Shown here: positions 28,036-37,227 of the stretch, one piece after another | Numbering within the stretch: the first letter of the stretch is position 1 | How the letters are laid out: each line of letters starts with the position of its first letter | Origin: Bin5 sp965208965 | GTDB taxonomy: Bacteria; Chloroflexota; Anaerolineae; Caldilineales; Caldilineaceae | Length of the DNA stretch: 64,000 bases | Assembly: GCA_965208965.1 (NCBI GenBank) | Contig: OZ242384.1 | Span: 1-64,000, forward strand | Direction of reading: 5' to 3' | Translations under genes and position numbers: made by a program | Notes under the pieces: generated by a model | Seen by the model: only the letters and a program-made list of their open reading frames with translations | Told to the model about the DNA's origin: nothing | Databases searched by the model: none

Positions 28036-28539
28036 ATGTCCACAGGGGAGGATGGGCAGGTGCGCCTTTTCGAGGACTTCAGCGTTGGGGATGTTTTTGA
28101 GCATAGGCTGGGACGCACTGTGCTGGCGGCGGACAATGTGTGGTTTACCCTGCTGACGGTGAACCCGAATCCGATTCATTTCGATGCGCACTATGCGAGC
28201 CAGACGGAGTGGGGGCGTCCTCTGGTAGATTCGACGTTTACGCTGGCGCTGGTGACAGGGCTGTCGGTGGCGGACATATCGCAGAATGCGGTCAATCTGG
28301 GCTGGGACGAGGTGCGGCTGCCGGCGCCGGTGTTTGAGGGCGACACGATCTACGCCCAAAGCGAAGTGTTGCATCTGCGTCCGTCACGGAGCCGGCCGCA
28401 TCAGGGGATTGTCACGGTTAAGACTGTTGGATTCAATCAGGATGGGGTGGTCGTTATCGAATTCAAGCGCACGTTACTTATCTACAGGCGCGGTCATGGT
28501 CCGAAATCTAGTCGACCGGTTGTTCAGAATTCTACATGA
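28036..28539 (+). CDS. MaoC-like hot-dog dehydratase
   Basis: About 167 residues from the ATG at 28036, preferred because AGGAG (28026-28030) is 5 bases upstream; an in-frame ATG at 28015 lacks a usable site. Hydratase motif region NPNPIHFDAHYASQTEWGRPLVDSTF supplies the Asp/His pair, and the hot-dog strand FEGDTIYAQSEVL follows. It would hydrate an enoyl-CoA made by the dehydrogenase, consistent with a short acyl-CoA or mesaconyl-type pathway. Confidence 0.85.
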   Translation: MSTGEDGQVRLFEDFSVGDVFEHRLGRTVLAADNVWFTLLTVNPNPIHFDAHYASQTEWGRPLVDSTFTLALVTGLSVADISQNAVNLGWDEVRLPAPVFEGDTIYAQSEVLHLRPSRSRPHQGIVTVKTVGFNQDGVVVIEFKRTLLIYRRGHGPKSSRPVVQNST

Positions 28540-28630
28540 TGGGAGGCAGAGGAAGGGGCCGTCGAGGCATTCCGGCACCAGCAGAGTGTCAGCGATTGAT
28601 AGCGACTTCAGGCCCGGTTCTCACGACCTG

Positions 28631-29143
28631 ATGATGATCCGCCTCGAAACGCCGCGGCTGACGCTCTTGACACTGACAGTGCAGCAGATGCGCTGGCAGC
28701 GGGACGACTTCGCACGCCTGGAGCAGGCGCTGGGGTTGGCGGCGAGCGGCCAGCAGCTGGAGGACGAGTTGCGGCCAATCGTTTCGCGGGCGATCGGCCA
28801 GATGCGCCGCAGGCCGCACCATGCCCGCTGGCATTGCCAGTGGGCGGCGGTGTTGAAGGAGGAGCGTCGCATTATCGGCAGCCTGGCATTCAAGGGCCCG
28901 CCAGACCGCGAAGAAGCAGTGGAGATCGGGTACGGATTTGATCCGTCTTACCACAACCGCGGGCTGGCGACGGAGGCGGTCGGCGAGATGGTACGCTGGG
29001 CACTGAGTGAGGATGGCGTGGAGACGGTGATCGCGGAGACTGCGAATATGAACGTGGCGTCGATGCGCGTGCTGCAGAAGGTGGGGTTTGAAATCACGTC
29101 GGCGACGCAGCGGTACTTGTATTGGAAGGTTAGTGGCCGGTGA
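28631..29143 (+). CDS. GNAT family N-acetyltransferase
   Basis: About 170 residues: LETPRLTLLTLT start, IGSLAFKGPPDREEAVEIGYGFDPSYHNRGLATEAVGEMVRWA (acetyl-CoA loop R/Q-x-x-G-x-A form NRGLAT) and ANMNVASMRVLQKVGFE. Resembles RimJ/RimL-type enzymes that acetylate protein N-termini or small amines. The start at 28631 is the first with family similarity; longer in-frame starts exist upstream. The context gives no substrate hint. Confidence 0.78.
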   Translation: MMIRLETPRLTLLTLTVQQMRWQRDDFARLEQALGLAASGQQLEDELRPIVSRAIGQMRRRPHHARWHCQWAAVLKEERRIIGSLAFKGPPDREEAVEIGYGFDPSYHNRGLATEAVGEMVRWALSEDGVETVIAETANMNVASMRVLQKVGFEITSATQRYLYWKVSGR

Positions 29144-29157
29144 TCGGTGGTGGGCGG

Positions 29158-30012
29158 TCAGCGCTTCTGGACGATGTAGATGAGTTCGGAGGGGTAGGTG
29201 AGGGAGTCGGCTTGCCAGCCGGCTTTTTTGATCTGGGAAAGGAAATTGGCTGCGTAGTGCTGGGCCATGCCTTGCTTACGACCGGCGAGAGTTTGGTTAG
29301 GAAAGGAGACGATGAGGATCGGGGCATTGATCCTGTGGAGGAGGCGCTCGCCGGCGCCGCTTTCGATCTGTTCGAGGCAGGGCAGCGTTTTGAGTAGGAA
29401 GGCGATGTCGGCTGGGTGTGTGCCCTTGTCGTCTAAAGCGTTGCGCTGTGCAGCGACGCCGGCGTAGCCCATGGCGTCGAAGAAGCGGTTGAGGAAGTCG
29501 CTCTGGTCGGCGAAAATGTCGAATGCAAAGTACTTCACGTCGGGGGAGAGCGGCATCCAGGGGCGGGCCAGAGGGTGCAGTCCACAAGCGATGTCAAGGA
29601 CGGAGCGTACGGGGGGAAGCTGTTGGAAGAGCTGCGGATAGAACGTGTCTAGAGTGGGTAGCCTTTCGTGCGTGGAGGCGTGGGCGGACATGAGGCGGCG
29701 CAGTAGGATGCGCACGGAGGGGTCGGCGGAGGGGTCGATGCAGGGACCGCATTTGGCGGCGGCGACGGTTGTTCTCAGCTCATGGAGCGCGTCGTCGAAG
29801 TTGAGATTGCGGCGAATATAGGCAGCGGCGCTTTGGTGAAGCTGGCTTTTGGCCGCTTTGACGGCCTCCTTGAGGGTACGGCCCTTGGCGAGTTCGGCAG
29901 CGGCGATGTCGCGTGCCAGCCCGGGATGGATACAGCGATATTTGCGGGCCGCCAGAATCGTCGCCAGCGCCTGATCGAGCCGGTCGTCGGGCTGCTGGGA
30001 GGAGGAATTCAT
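29158..30012 (-). CDS. FmrO/Rmt-family 16S rRNA (guanine1405-N7) methyltransferase homologue
   Basis: 284 residues with the family landmarks in order: helical N-terminal domain (1-about 100), HASTHERLPTLDTFYPQLF (about 110-128), the SAM-binding VLDIACGLHPLARPW (138-152), FLLKTLPCLEQ (205-215) and LIVSFPNQTLAGRKQGM (233-249). These match the ArmA/RmtB/FmrO enzymes that methylate G1405 of 16S rRNA and give high-level resistance to 4,6-disubstituted deoxystreptamine aminoglycosides. Resistance here is inferred. It lies next to smpB and a CtpA protease, not among antibiotic-synthesis genes or mobile DNA. Confidence 0.8.
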   Translation of the reverse strand: MNSSSQQPDDRLDQALATILAARKYRCIHPGLARDIAAAELAKGRTLKEAVKAAKSQLHQSAAAYIRRNLNFDDALHELRTTVAAAKCGPCIDPSADPSVRILLRRLMSAHASTHERLPTLDTFYPQLFQQLPPVRSVLDIACGLHPLARPWMPLSPDVKYFAFDIFADQSDFLNRFFDAMGYAGVAAQRNALDDKGTHPADIAFLLKTLPCLEQIESGAGERLLHRINAPILIVSFPNQTLAGRKQGMAQHYAANFLSQIKKAGWQADSLTYPSELIYIVQKR

Positions 30013-30091
30013 ATTCTTTGTGGATACCGGATCGCTGAAGGCCGGACGGGCGGGGCTGAACGCCGTTGCTGCGCAGGTGTCACTCTACCGG

Positions 30092-30598
30092 CTAGCCGCG
30101 CCCATTGTCGTCGCGGTACTGTTGCTTTAAGGCGCGGTTGACGTCGCGTTCGGCGTCGCGTCTGGCGATGGACTGGCGTTTGTCGTACTGCCGTTTGCCG
30201 CGCACGAGGGCGATCTGGACCTTGGCGAGGCCGGCGTTATTGATGTACATGCGCAGGGGGACGATGGTCCAGTTGCGCTGGGTGGCGCGCGCGTGCAGGT
30301 GATCGATCTGGCGTCTGTGGAGGAGCAGTTTGCGGGAGCGGGTCTCCTCGTGGTTGGAGCGATTGCCATGTCGATACTGGGCAATGTGCACGCCCATGAG
30401 CCAAGCCTCACCGTCGCGTACGAGAACGAAGCCCTCGCGCAGATTCACGGAGCCGACGCGTACGGACTTGATCTCGGTGCCCGTCAGAGCGATGCCGGCT
30501 TCGAAGGTTTCTTCTATGAAATAGTCGTGGCGCGCCTTGCGATTTGTGGCGACGGTGCGGGGCCCGGTCGGCGCGGTCTGTTGCTTCTTTTTAGCCAA
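30092..30598 (-). CDS. smpB: SsrA-binding protein SmpB
   Basis: 168 residues: VATNRKARHDYFIEETFEAGIALTGTEIKSVR, the OB-fold strands, HEETRSRKLLLHRRQI, and the C-terminal tail KRQYDKRQSIARRDAERD that enters the decoding site. It binds tmRNA and rescues stalled ribosomes. About 10-15 residues longer than the common form, from a Lys/Gln-rich N-terminus. It lies 39 bases after the protease gene. No tmRNA gene is visible in this window. Confidence 0.94.
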   Translation of the reverse strand: MAKKKQQTAPTGPRTVATNRKARHDYFIEETFEAGIALTGTEIKSVRVGSVNLREGFVLVRDGEAWLMGVHIAQYRHGNRSNHEETRSRKLLLHRRQIDHLHARATQRNWTIVPLRMYINNAGLAKVQIALVRGKRQYDKRQSIARRDAERDVNRALKQQYRDDNGRG

Positions 30599-30637
30599 TT
30601 TCTGTATTCGCAGTCAGTGGTCAGTGGGAGCGAATAG

Positions 30638-31933
30638 TCACTCCCCGGTTCTAAGTAGCTCGAGGGCGCGATCGAGTTGCGGGTCTTCCTCGTTTTCGGC
30701 CTGCTCATTGGTTTCCTCAACGACGATGTCGGGTTCCAATCCGGTGGCGTCGATGGACCGATCTGACGGCGTGTACCAGAGGGCGATCGTCACGCGGAGG
30801 AGGCTTTCATCGCTGAGGGTATGGGGCAGTTGAACGCTGCCCTTGCCAAAGGTTGTCACACCGACCAGGCGTGCGCGCTCGACATCCTGGAGGGCGCCAG
30901 CGACGATTTCACTGGCGCTTGCGCTGCCTTTGTTGACGAGCACAACCATGGGCAGGTCGTCGGGTACGAGGGCACTGCCTTCGGTGTTGTAGATTTCCTC
31001 GGTGCCGTCGCTGAAGCGTTCGATGAGCACGCGCTCGTCTTCGAGGAAGACGCTGGTCACCCTGATGGCCTCGCGCAGGAGGCCGCCGGGATTTCCGCGC
31101 AGGTCGAAGATCAGGCCCTGGATGTCGTCGGTCAGGAGATTCTCGAGTTCGTCGCGCAGCTTCTCGCCGGCATCGACCGAAAACCGCGTGAGAGCGACAT
31201 AGGCGAATTCGTCATTGTCGCCGTAGAGTTCACTCTTGACGACCGGGACATCGATCACGTCGCGGGTGACGGGAAACTCCAGGGGGGCGTCGAGCCCTTC
31301 GCGACGGACGGTCAAGCGGACTTCGGTACCCTTCGGCCCCTTGATCCGGTTGATCGCTTCGTTCAGGCCGTTCAGTTCGGCCACGTCCTGGCCGTTGATG
31401 GCGATGATCAGGTCGCCGCGGCGGATACCGGCGTTCCAGGCAGGTTGATCCTTAAAGGGTTCGATAATACGAACCGCGTCTTCATCTTCGGCCCACTCCA
31501 CCATTGCGCCGATGCCTTCGAAGCTGCCCTCGATGCCTTCCATGAAGCTGGCGGCTTCATCCGGGTCCAGAAAGCCGGTGTTCCTGTCTCTGAGTGTTTT
31601 CAGCACGCCGCGAATGGCGCCGTAGCTGCGTTCATTGGGCGAGGGCAGTTCTCCGTAATAGTCCTCTTCGACCAGATCCATCGCTTCCCAGAAGATGCCC
31701 AGGTCATCGGGCGCGAGAGCGCGATCGGTTTCGGCTGCGACCACGGTGGAGCCGGCGGTCTCGCCGTCGTTACTTAACCGGCCGATCATAAAGCCGAAGC
31801 CGGAGCCGACCGTGAAAATCAAAGCGGCGATGAGGAGGACGGCGCAGCCGGTAAGATGCAGCTTCTGACGGGAGGAGATCTGTTTTCCCAGACTGAGCTT
31901 GGTCAGTGCAGTCTGTTCAATATGCTTGCTCAT
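30638..31933 (-). CDS. S41 family C-terminal processing protease (CtpA type)
   Basis: 431 residues from the ATG ending at 31933; the longer open frame upstream has no family content. N-terminal membrane anchor (about 27-49), a helical region, a PDZ domain (about 132-215, FEGIGAMVEW, GIRRGDLIIAINGQ), then the S41 domain: GLIFDLRGNPGGLL, catalytic Ser339 in NKGSASASEIVAGAL, and catalytic Lys364 in FGKGSVQ. An exported serine-lysine protease that trims C-termini of envelope proteins. Confidence 0.92.
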   Translation of the reverse strand: MSKHIEQTALTKLSLGKQISSRQKLHLTGCAVLLIAALIFTVGSGFGFMIGRLSNDGETAGSTVVAAETDRALAPDDLGIFWEAMDLVEEDYYGELPSPNERSYGAIRGVLKTLRDRNTGFLDPDEAASFMEGIEGSFEGIGAMVEWAEDEDAVRIIEPFKDQPAWNAGIRRGDLIIAINGQDVAELNGLNEAINRIKGPKGTEVRLTVRREGLDAPLEFPVTRDVIDVPVVKSELYGDNDEFAYVALTRFSVDAGEKLRDELENLLTDDIQGLIFDLRGNPGGLLREAIRVTSVFLEDERVLIERFSDGTEEIYNTEGSALVPDDLPMVVLVNKGSASASEIVAGALQDVERARLVGVTTFGKGSVQLPHTLSDESLLRVTIALWYTPSDRSIDATGLEPDIVVEETNEQAENEEDPQLDRALELLRTGE

Positions 31934-32323
31934 ACGGGTGAATCCTGAGCCGAATTGTTGAGAGCGAACTGACGCGCCAGCGCACCCACTGTCCCCCGGG
32001 ACGAAACGAGCCTGAAAGGAGGGGCGCAACCGAACGGATGAACTTCCAGAGATTCTACCATATGGGGTGTTGGCAGAAAAGCAATCCAGCATCCAAAGGG
32101 GAAGAATCGAGTATTCTGAAACAACACTCGGTCTGAGCGCTGGAGTCTGGGAACGTGAGGAGTGATGGCAGCATTGCATAGATGATAGCATCGGGATTCT
32201 CTGGGTGGTGAGGTAGGGGCTATAATTGGAGAGACGGATCTACTTCAGGTAGTTGTTAGGGAGTGCACTTGGGTGGAGCCGTTGGATAAAGTTGAACTAG
32301 CAGTTAACGCCGGAGGGAAAGAG
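31934..32323. other. Divergent intergenic region
   Basis: About 390 bases between ctpA-type and RraA-type genes. A good -10 (TATAAT, 32221-32226) points right toward the RraA-like gene, but its -35 is poor. No gene is supported. Confidence 0.4.
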
Positions 32324-33058
32324 ATGACGATCAGAACGGAGGATATTCAGCGACCGCCGCGGGCGCTGGTTGAGGGGCTGGCGGAAATTGGGTCGGCAAC
32401 GGCCAGTGGGGAGCTGAGCCGGCTGGGCATCAGCGACCCGCAGATTCGGGGGCCGCAGCCATGGACGCCCGGAAAAGTTGCGGCAGGGCCGGCGCTGACG
32501 CTCCAGTTCATGCCCAAGCGGGAGGACCAGTACAGCGTAGACGAATACAACGATCCGGAGAAGCAGCTTCACCGCCACGTCCTGTACCATACACAGCCGG
32601 GGGACATGGTGGTCGTAGACGCGAGAGCGAATATGGCGAGCGGTGTGTTCGGCGAGATGATGCTGACCTATTTTCAAGGCCGGGGCGGCGCCGGGGTGAT
32701 CCTCGACGGCTGTATTCGGGACTACCCCAAGGCGCAGGAGTTGGAGTTGGGGCTGTGGCTGCGGGGGGTGACGCCGAACTTTCACACACAGACGAACATT
32801 TTCCCCTTTGCGGTGAATGTGCCGGTGGCCTGCGGCGATACGCTGGTGATGCCGGGCGACATCGTGATCGCGGATGACGACGGCGTGGTCGTCGTACCGA
32901 TTGCGCTGGCTCCGGAGCTGCTGGACAAAGCCGGCGAGCACGCGGAGTGGGAGGAGTTTTCGCGGATGAGGCTGGCCGAAGGGGGAGATCTGCGCAAGTA
33001 TTATCCTTTGCGAGAGGACGCGCAGGCGGAGTACGAGGCCTGGAAGAGGAATCAGTAG
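32324..33058 (+). CDS. RraA family protein (aldolase-like fold)
   Basis: About 244 residues from the ATG at 32324, which has GGAGG 7 bases upstream; a GTG at 32273 is in frame. RraA/HMG-aldolase signature: GSATASGELSRLGI, GDMVVVDARANMASGVFGEMM, GAGVILDGCIRDYP and the C-terminal PGDIVIADDDGVVVVP. Members are either oxaloacetate/4-hydroxy-4-methyl-2-oxoglutarate aldolases or RNase E regulators. The R-D-x pair in GCIRDYP and the D in IADDDGV suggest the aldolase-like site is intact. Confidence 0.82.
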   Translation: MTIRTEDIQRPPRALVEGLAEIGSATASGELSRLGISDPQIRGPQPWTPGKVAAGPALTLQFMPKREDQYSVDEYNDPEKQLHRHVLYHTQPGDMVVVDARANMASGVFGEMMLTYFQGRGGAGVILDGCIRDYPKAQELELGLWLRGVTPNFHTQTNIFPFAVNVPVACGDTLVMPGDIVIADDDGVVVVPIALAPELLDKAGEHAEWEEFSRMRLAEGGDLRKYYPLREDAQAEYEAWKRNQ

Positions 33059-33167
33059 TCAGTGGTTCGTGTCGGTGGCGGTAGCGGTGGGGCTGAATGG
33101 AACTGTTGGTTCTGTGGTATTATCGTGTTGTCGCCGCAGGTTTCAGAGAGGGATAGGTAGCTTTACG

Positions 33168-33680
33168 GTGTCTTCGTTTGCCGAATCCAAGAGAATGCCG
33201 GGCAGTGAGTGGTTTAAGAACCGGCCGCGGTCATTGGAAGGCGTTTACGCGGGCTCGAAGTCGGTCTTGCAGCTGCTCTATCCGGTGTTGAAGCGGATAC
33301 TGCCGGCGCGGTTTATAGAGCGCATATTTGTTTGGAGCGAAGAGGTAACGAAGGGGTATCTGTTCAACTGCCAGATGTGCGGGCAGTGTATTTTGCACAG
33401 CACGGGTATGACCTGCCCAATGAACTGCCCCAAAAATTTGCGAAACGGACCTTGCGGCGGCGTGCGCCAGAACGGGCATTGTGAAGTAATCCCGGAGATG
33501 CCGTGTGTGTGGGTGCAGGCGTGGCAACGGGACGCGCAGATGGGGCGCTACGGAGGCGAGATTCAGCTTCTTCAACCGCCTGTCAACCGCGCATTGCAGA
33601 ACAGCAGCGCATGGCTGAACCTGCTGGAAGGAGTCGACGCGCAGCAGCCTTCCGGCTGGTCAACGATCGAACTGGAGTAG
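33168..33680 (+). CDS. metV: MetV-like methylenetetrahydrofolate reductase C-terminal domain protein
   Basis: About 170 residues; GTG at 33168 or ATG at 33195 are both possible. The body has a cysteine-rich core CQMCGQC...CPMNCPKN...GPCGG followed by CEVIPEMPCVWVQAW. This is the MTHFR C-terminal (MetV) module of acetogens and many Chloroflexota, a metal-binding partner needed for the activity of short MetF proteins. It sits 95 bases before metF, supporting a two-subunit enzyme. Confidence 0.8.
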   Translation: MSSFAESKRMPGSEWFKNRPRSLEGVYAGSKSVLQLLYPVLKRILPARFIERIFVWSEEVTKGYLFNCQMCGQCILHSTGMTCPMNCPKNLRNGPCGGVRQNGHCEVIPEMPCVWVQAWQRDAQMGRYGGEIQLLQPPVNRALQNSSAWLNLLEGVDAQQPSGWSTIELE

Positions 33681-33775
33681 AACCATCTGACGCTGGGCTG
33701 CTCCGTGCATGTCTCGCAAGCCGAGACTCTACTCTCTTTCCTCTGACTTGGAGAATCCACCTCTCTTTCACACCC

Positions 33776-34747
33776 ATGGCAAACCCAGACCAAGCTTCTT
33801 CGGCCGGTGAGTTGGCATTGCTTGGCGGCGAATCCCATCTGCGGCAGGTATTGGAAGCCGGCCACTTCGCGGTTACGGCGGAACTGAACGCGCCGGATTC
33901 CGCGGACGAGAAGGATGTTTACGCCAACGTCGCTGAGCTGGGCGACGTATGCGACGGCATCAATGCGACAGACGGTTCGGGCGCGAACTGCCACATGAGC
34001 AGTGTGGCCTGTTGTGCGCTGATGGCGCGTGCGGGCTACGAGCCAGTCCTGCAGATGGGATGCCGAGACCGCAACCGCATTGCGATTCAGGGCGATCTGC
34101 TGGGCGCGGCGGCGCTGGGGGTGCGCAACGTCCTCTGCTTGACGGGCGACGACGTGAGCGCGGGCGATCAGCCTGAGGCTCGGCGCGTGTTCGACTTTGA
34201 CGCGCTGCACTTGCTGCGTACGGCCCAGATCATGCGGGACCAAGGCGTTTTGCTGAGCGGGCGCAAATTGACGACGCCGCCCGATTTTTTCCTGGGCGCG
34301 GCCGCAAACCCGTTTGTGCCGCCGCAGGATCTGCGTCACCTGCGTCTGGCGAAGAAGATCGAGGCGGGCGCGCAGTTCATTCAGACGCAGTACTGCTACG
34401 ATGTGCCGGTTTTCGAGGCGTTTATGCGCAGGGCGCGGGATATGGGACTGCATGAGAAGGTGTATCTGCTGGTCGGCGTGGGACCGCTGCGCTCGGAACG
34501 GGCGGCGGAGTTCATGCGCAGCCGGGTGCCGGGTGTGCATATCCCGGATGCGATCGTAGACAGGCTGGCGAAGACGCCGCGGAAGGGTAGGCGGGAGGAA
34601 GGCATCCGGATCTGTGTGGAGATCATCGAGGAGGTAAAGCAGATAGAAGGGGTGCATGGGGTTCATATCATGGCCTACCGGCAGGAGGAGACGGTGCCGG
34701 AAATTGTGGAACGGGCGGGGATACTACGGGAGAAGCCGAAGGAATAG
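33776..34747 (+). CDS. metF: Methylenetetrahydrofolate reductase, MetF subunit
   Basis: 323 residues from the ATG at 33776. Barrel fold with VTAELNAPDSADEKDV, GINATDGSGANCHMSS, LQMGCRDRNRIAIQGDLLGAAALG, LCLTGDD and QFIQTQYCYD. It reduces 5,10-methylene- to 5-methyl-tetrahydrofolate with FAD. The catalytic Glu region reads AELNAP (E in place). Much shorter than eukaryotic MTHFR, and paired with MetV. A strong terminator follows. Confidence 0.88.
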   Translation: MANPDQASSAGELALLGGESHLRQVLEAGHFAVTAELNAPDSADEKDVYANVAELGDVCDGINATDGSGANCHMSSVACCALMARAGYEPVLQMGCRDRNRIAIQGDLLGAAALGVRNVLCLTGDDVSAGDQPEARRVFDFDALHLLRTAQIMRDQGVLLSGRKLTTPPDFFLGAAANPFVPPQDLRHLRLAKKIEAGAQFIQTQYCYDVPVFEAFMRRARDMGLHEKVYLLVGVGPLRSERAAEFMRSRVPGVHIPDAIVDRLAKTPRKGRREEGIRICVEIIEEVKQIEGVHGVHIMAYRQEETVPEIVERAGILREKPKE

Positions 34748-34773
34748 CGTATTGACTTCGGTCCTAAAGTGGG

Positions 34774-34808
34774 GGAGCTGCCGGCATGGCGGCTCCTTTT
34801 CTATTTTT
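34774..34808 (+). terminator. Rho-independent terminator after metF
   Basis: A 9-bp stem with one G-T pair (GGAGCTGCC at 34774-34782, GGCGGCTCC at 34788-34796), loop of 5, followed by TTTTCTATTTTT. Confidence 0.85.
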
Positions 34809-35035
34809 GGCGCAATTCAGAGTTGACGGCTCGCAGCTAGCGTTTCTGGATTCCGGGCTCTCGTCCCCCTTTTGACGCCGAACCGTCTACTCTGCGCGGG
34901 GCGCTGCCCAGACTTTCCATGCGGTCCGCTCAAGTCTGTGAACGGATCGCCCCCTCCTTCCTCATTCGTTCGCATCCTCGAAGACCCACTTAGTTCGGTG
35001 CCTTCCGTCGGGCAAGGCAGGCAGAAAAAACCTGT
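34809..35035. other. Intergenic region before the peptide-type ABC operon
   Basis: Part of a 419-base space between metF and the binding-protein gene. Apart from the terminator and promoter annotated on its flanks, I see nothing in it. A small open frame that crosses it (34872 on) has no ribosome site and no family likeness. Confidence 0.4.
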
Positions 35036-35064
35036 TTGTCAAACATCAGTCTGCCGAGTATACT
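35036..35064 (+). promoter_or_regulatory. Sigma-70 promoter of the peptide-type ABC operon
   Basis: TTGTCA (35036-35041), 17-base spacer, TATACT (35059-35064). It is 102 bases before the ATG of the binding-protein gene. Confidence 0.75.
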
Positions 35065-35166
35065 TTATATGGTTTTTGAGCTCTTGCCTCCAGTCTGGTT
35101 CTCCGTCATTTCCTTTTGCCAAGCGTAGCGCGTAACTCAAGCCAACCTAGTAAAAAGGAGCGAACT

Positions 35167-37158
35167 ATGAAGAAGCATGTGATTACTCGGCGCCAATTCA
35201 TTCGGGTGTCCACCATGACCGTCCTCGGAAGCGCGCTGGTCGCCTGTGGTGCGCCGGCAGCGCCCGCCGAGGAACCGGCGGAGGCACAAGCCGAGACTGA
35301 AGCGGCAGCGGAATTGCCGGCCGCAACATCAGGTCAGTACTCGGAGAGCCCAACCAGCGCCGAGCTTGTCAGTGCCGGTGAACTTCCTCCCGTCGATGAA
35401 CGGTTGCCGGCGAATCCGCTCGTGTGGACGGACTACGACGTCGTTGCGATGGAGAAGGAGCAGGGCCAATACGGTGGCACTGTCCGCATCGGCAATGCGG
35501 GTGGTATCAACGGCCTGGCTACCTTCGGTCTGGCCCGCTACACGGCTGACGATACCCGCACTTTCGTTGCCGACATGGCCGAGAGCTGGGAAGTTTCAGA
35601 CGACGCCACGAGCTTCACATTCCACCTGCGCGAAGGCCATAAGTGGTCCGACGGTACACCGCTTACGGCCCACGATATGCAGTGGTATTACGACAATGTC
35701 ATCCACTCGGAGTATCTCGATGCGCCGATGGGCTGGGCAGGCATGGAGACCACGACCGACAGAATCGTGGCCGTGGACGACTTCACCGTCCGCTTTGAGT
35801 TCGCGAATCCAAACTCGCTCTTCCTTGAGCTGAGCCGTGGCGTTGCGGGCGGCGAAGCCGGTCTTTGGAGCCAGTCAGCGCCCCACTATGTGCAGAAGTA
35901 CCATCCCGACTACAACCGGATGGACAAGTACGACGATCCCAAGGAGCAGTTCCAGAAGGAAGTGCAGGACCGATTGCCCTTCCGGATGACGATTCAGGAC
36001 CCCGAGCGTCCCGTCCTTTGGGGCTGGAAGCCCTTCGAGTACGCGGAAGGTCAAATCGCCCGACTTGATCGCAACCACTACTTCCACTGCGTCGACCGTT
36101 GGGGTCAGCAGATGCCATATATCGAGGTGATGGAGAACCTCCTGCTTGGCTCACGTGACAAGGATGTCATTCTGCTCAAGCTTGTCGCGGGCGAAACCCA
36201 TTGGGAACGCCGTCTCGGCTCCGTTACCGACGTACCTTTCCTGAACGAACAGGCCGGCGACACGCTCGATTTCATCTACACGATCAAGCCAGAGGGCGCG
36301 CAGCAGGGTATCTATTTCAGCGCACACGCCGATGATGAAAACATGGATGCCCTCCTCAAGCAGGCCGACTTCCGCCGCGCCCTCTCGATCGCCATCGATC
36401 GAGCCACCATCAACGAGACTGCCTACTTCGGCCTTGGCAAGATCGGCCACGGCTTCAGCCTGCCAGGCGTCTTTGACCCCGAGATCGATGGCAAGTGGGT
36501 TGAATACAATCCCGAAGCTGCCTCACAGATGCTGGACGACCTGGGCATTACGGAGAGGGACGACGAGGGCTTCCGCACCTACGAGAACGGCGAAACCATG
36601 ACCTTCATCCTCGGCTCTGCTCCCGGCTGGCATCCCGGCGCGCAGGAATCGGCGGAGATCGCCGCGGAGGGCTGGAACGCAATTGGACTGCGTACGGTCG
36701 TCACTGTTGCGTCGCCCGGCGACATGATCGCCGAGTGGAGAGAGGGCATATCGCACGCATATGTTCGTTCCAGTATTGGCGGCGACGTCATGTTCGACCT
36801 CAAGCACAGCACGGGGTTGCGCTGGGGTGCGCCCTCATACCGCTGGTGGGTGACGAAGGATTTGCCCGCTGACGAGGTCCAGGGCGTCGAGCCGCCCGAC
36901 GACCTGAAGTACTTCCTCGAACTGGGTGACAAGATTCTCAGCGTCATCAGCGAGGAAGAACGAGAAGAGCTGATCCACGAACGTCGCGTCTGGATGGCCG
37001 ATACCTGCTGGTTCATCGGCATGGTCCAGACGGTGCCGCACGTCCTCGTCGCCAACAAGAAGCTACGCGGCATCTGGGGTAGGGAAGAGGAGATCCCCTG
37101 GAAGCTGGGCGCGGGAGACGAGGAGTTCTGGCCGCGTTCCTGGTTCTGGACTGAATAA
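35167..37158 (+). CDS. ABC transporter substrate-binding lipoprotein, family 5 (peptide/oligosaccharide type)
   Basis: 663 residues from the ATG at 35167 (AAAAAGGAG upstream). Twin-arginine-like TRRQFIRVS (about residues 7-15) plus lipobox LVAC near residue 28 suggest a Tat-routed lipoprotein. A low-complexity Ala/Glu linker leads to the SBP_bac_5 fold (ADMAESWEVSDDATSFTFHLREGHKWSDGTPLTAHD). The ligand may be a peptide, an oligosaccharide or nickel-like chelate; long forms like this often bind plant oligosaccharides. First gene of a six-gene unit to 43959. Confidence 0.88.
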   Translation: MKKHVITRRQFIRVSTMTVLGSALVACGAPAAPAEEPAEAQAETEAAAELPAATSGQYSESPTSAELVSAGELPPVDERLPANPLVWTDYDVVAMEKEQGQYGGTVRIGNAGGINGLATFGLARYTADDTRTFVADMAESWEVSDDATSFTFHLREGHKWSDGTPLTAHDMQWYYDNVIHSEYLDAPMGWAGMETTTDRIVAVDDFTVRFEFANPNSLFLELSRGVAGGEAGLWSQSAPHYVQKYHPDYNRMDKYDDPKEQFQKEVQDRLPFRMTIQDPERPVLWGWKPFEYAEGQIARLDRNHYFHCVDRWGQQMPYIEVMENLLLGSRDKDVILLKLVAGETHWERRLGSVTDVPFLNEQAGDTLDFIYTIKPEGAQQGIYFSAHADDENMDALLKQADFRRALSIAIDRATINETAYFGLGKIGHGFSLPGVFDPEIDGKWVEYNPEAASQMLDDLGITERDDEGFRTYENGETMTFILGSAPGWHPGAQESAEIAAEGWNAIGLRTVVTVASPGDMIAEWREGISHAYVRSSIGGDVMFDLKHSTGLRWGAPSYRWWVTKDLPADEVQGVEPPDDLKYFLELGDKILSVISEEEREELIHERRVWMADTCWFIGMVQTVPHVLVANKKLRGIWGREEEIPWKLGAGDEEFWPRSWFWTE

Positions 37159-37227
37159 CAACTGCCGCTTGTTCCCGGGCGACTCGTTCGCCGTCAATCG
37201 ACGATTTTGCGTCATGTGAAATGAGGA

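Noticed and set aside
34872..35135. 87-codon open frame before the peptide-type ABC operon
   Set aside because: Contains the promoter and a non-coding-like composition; no ribosome site.
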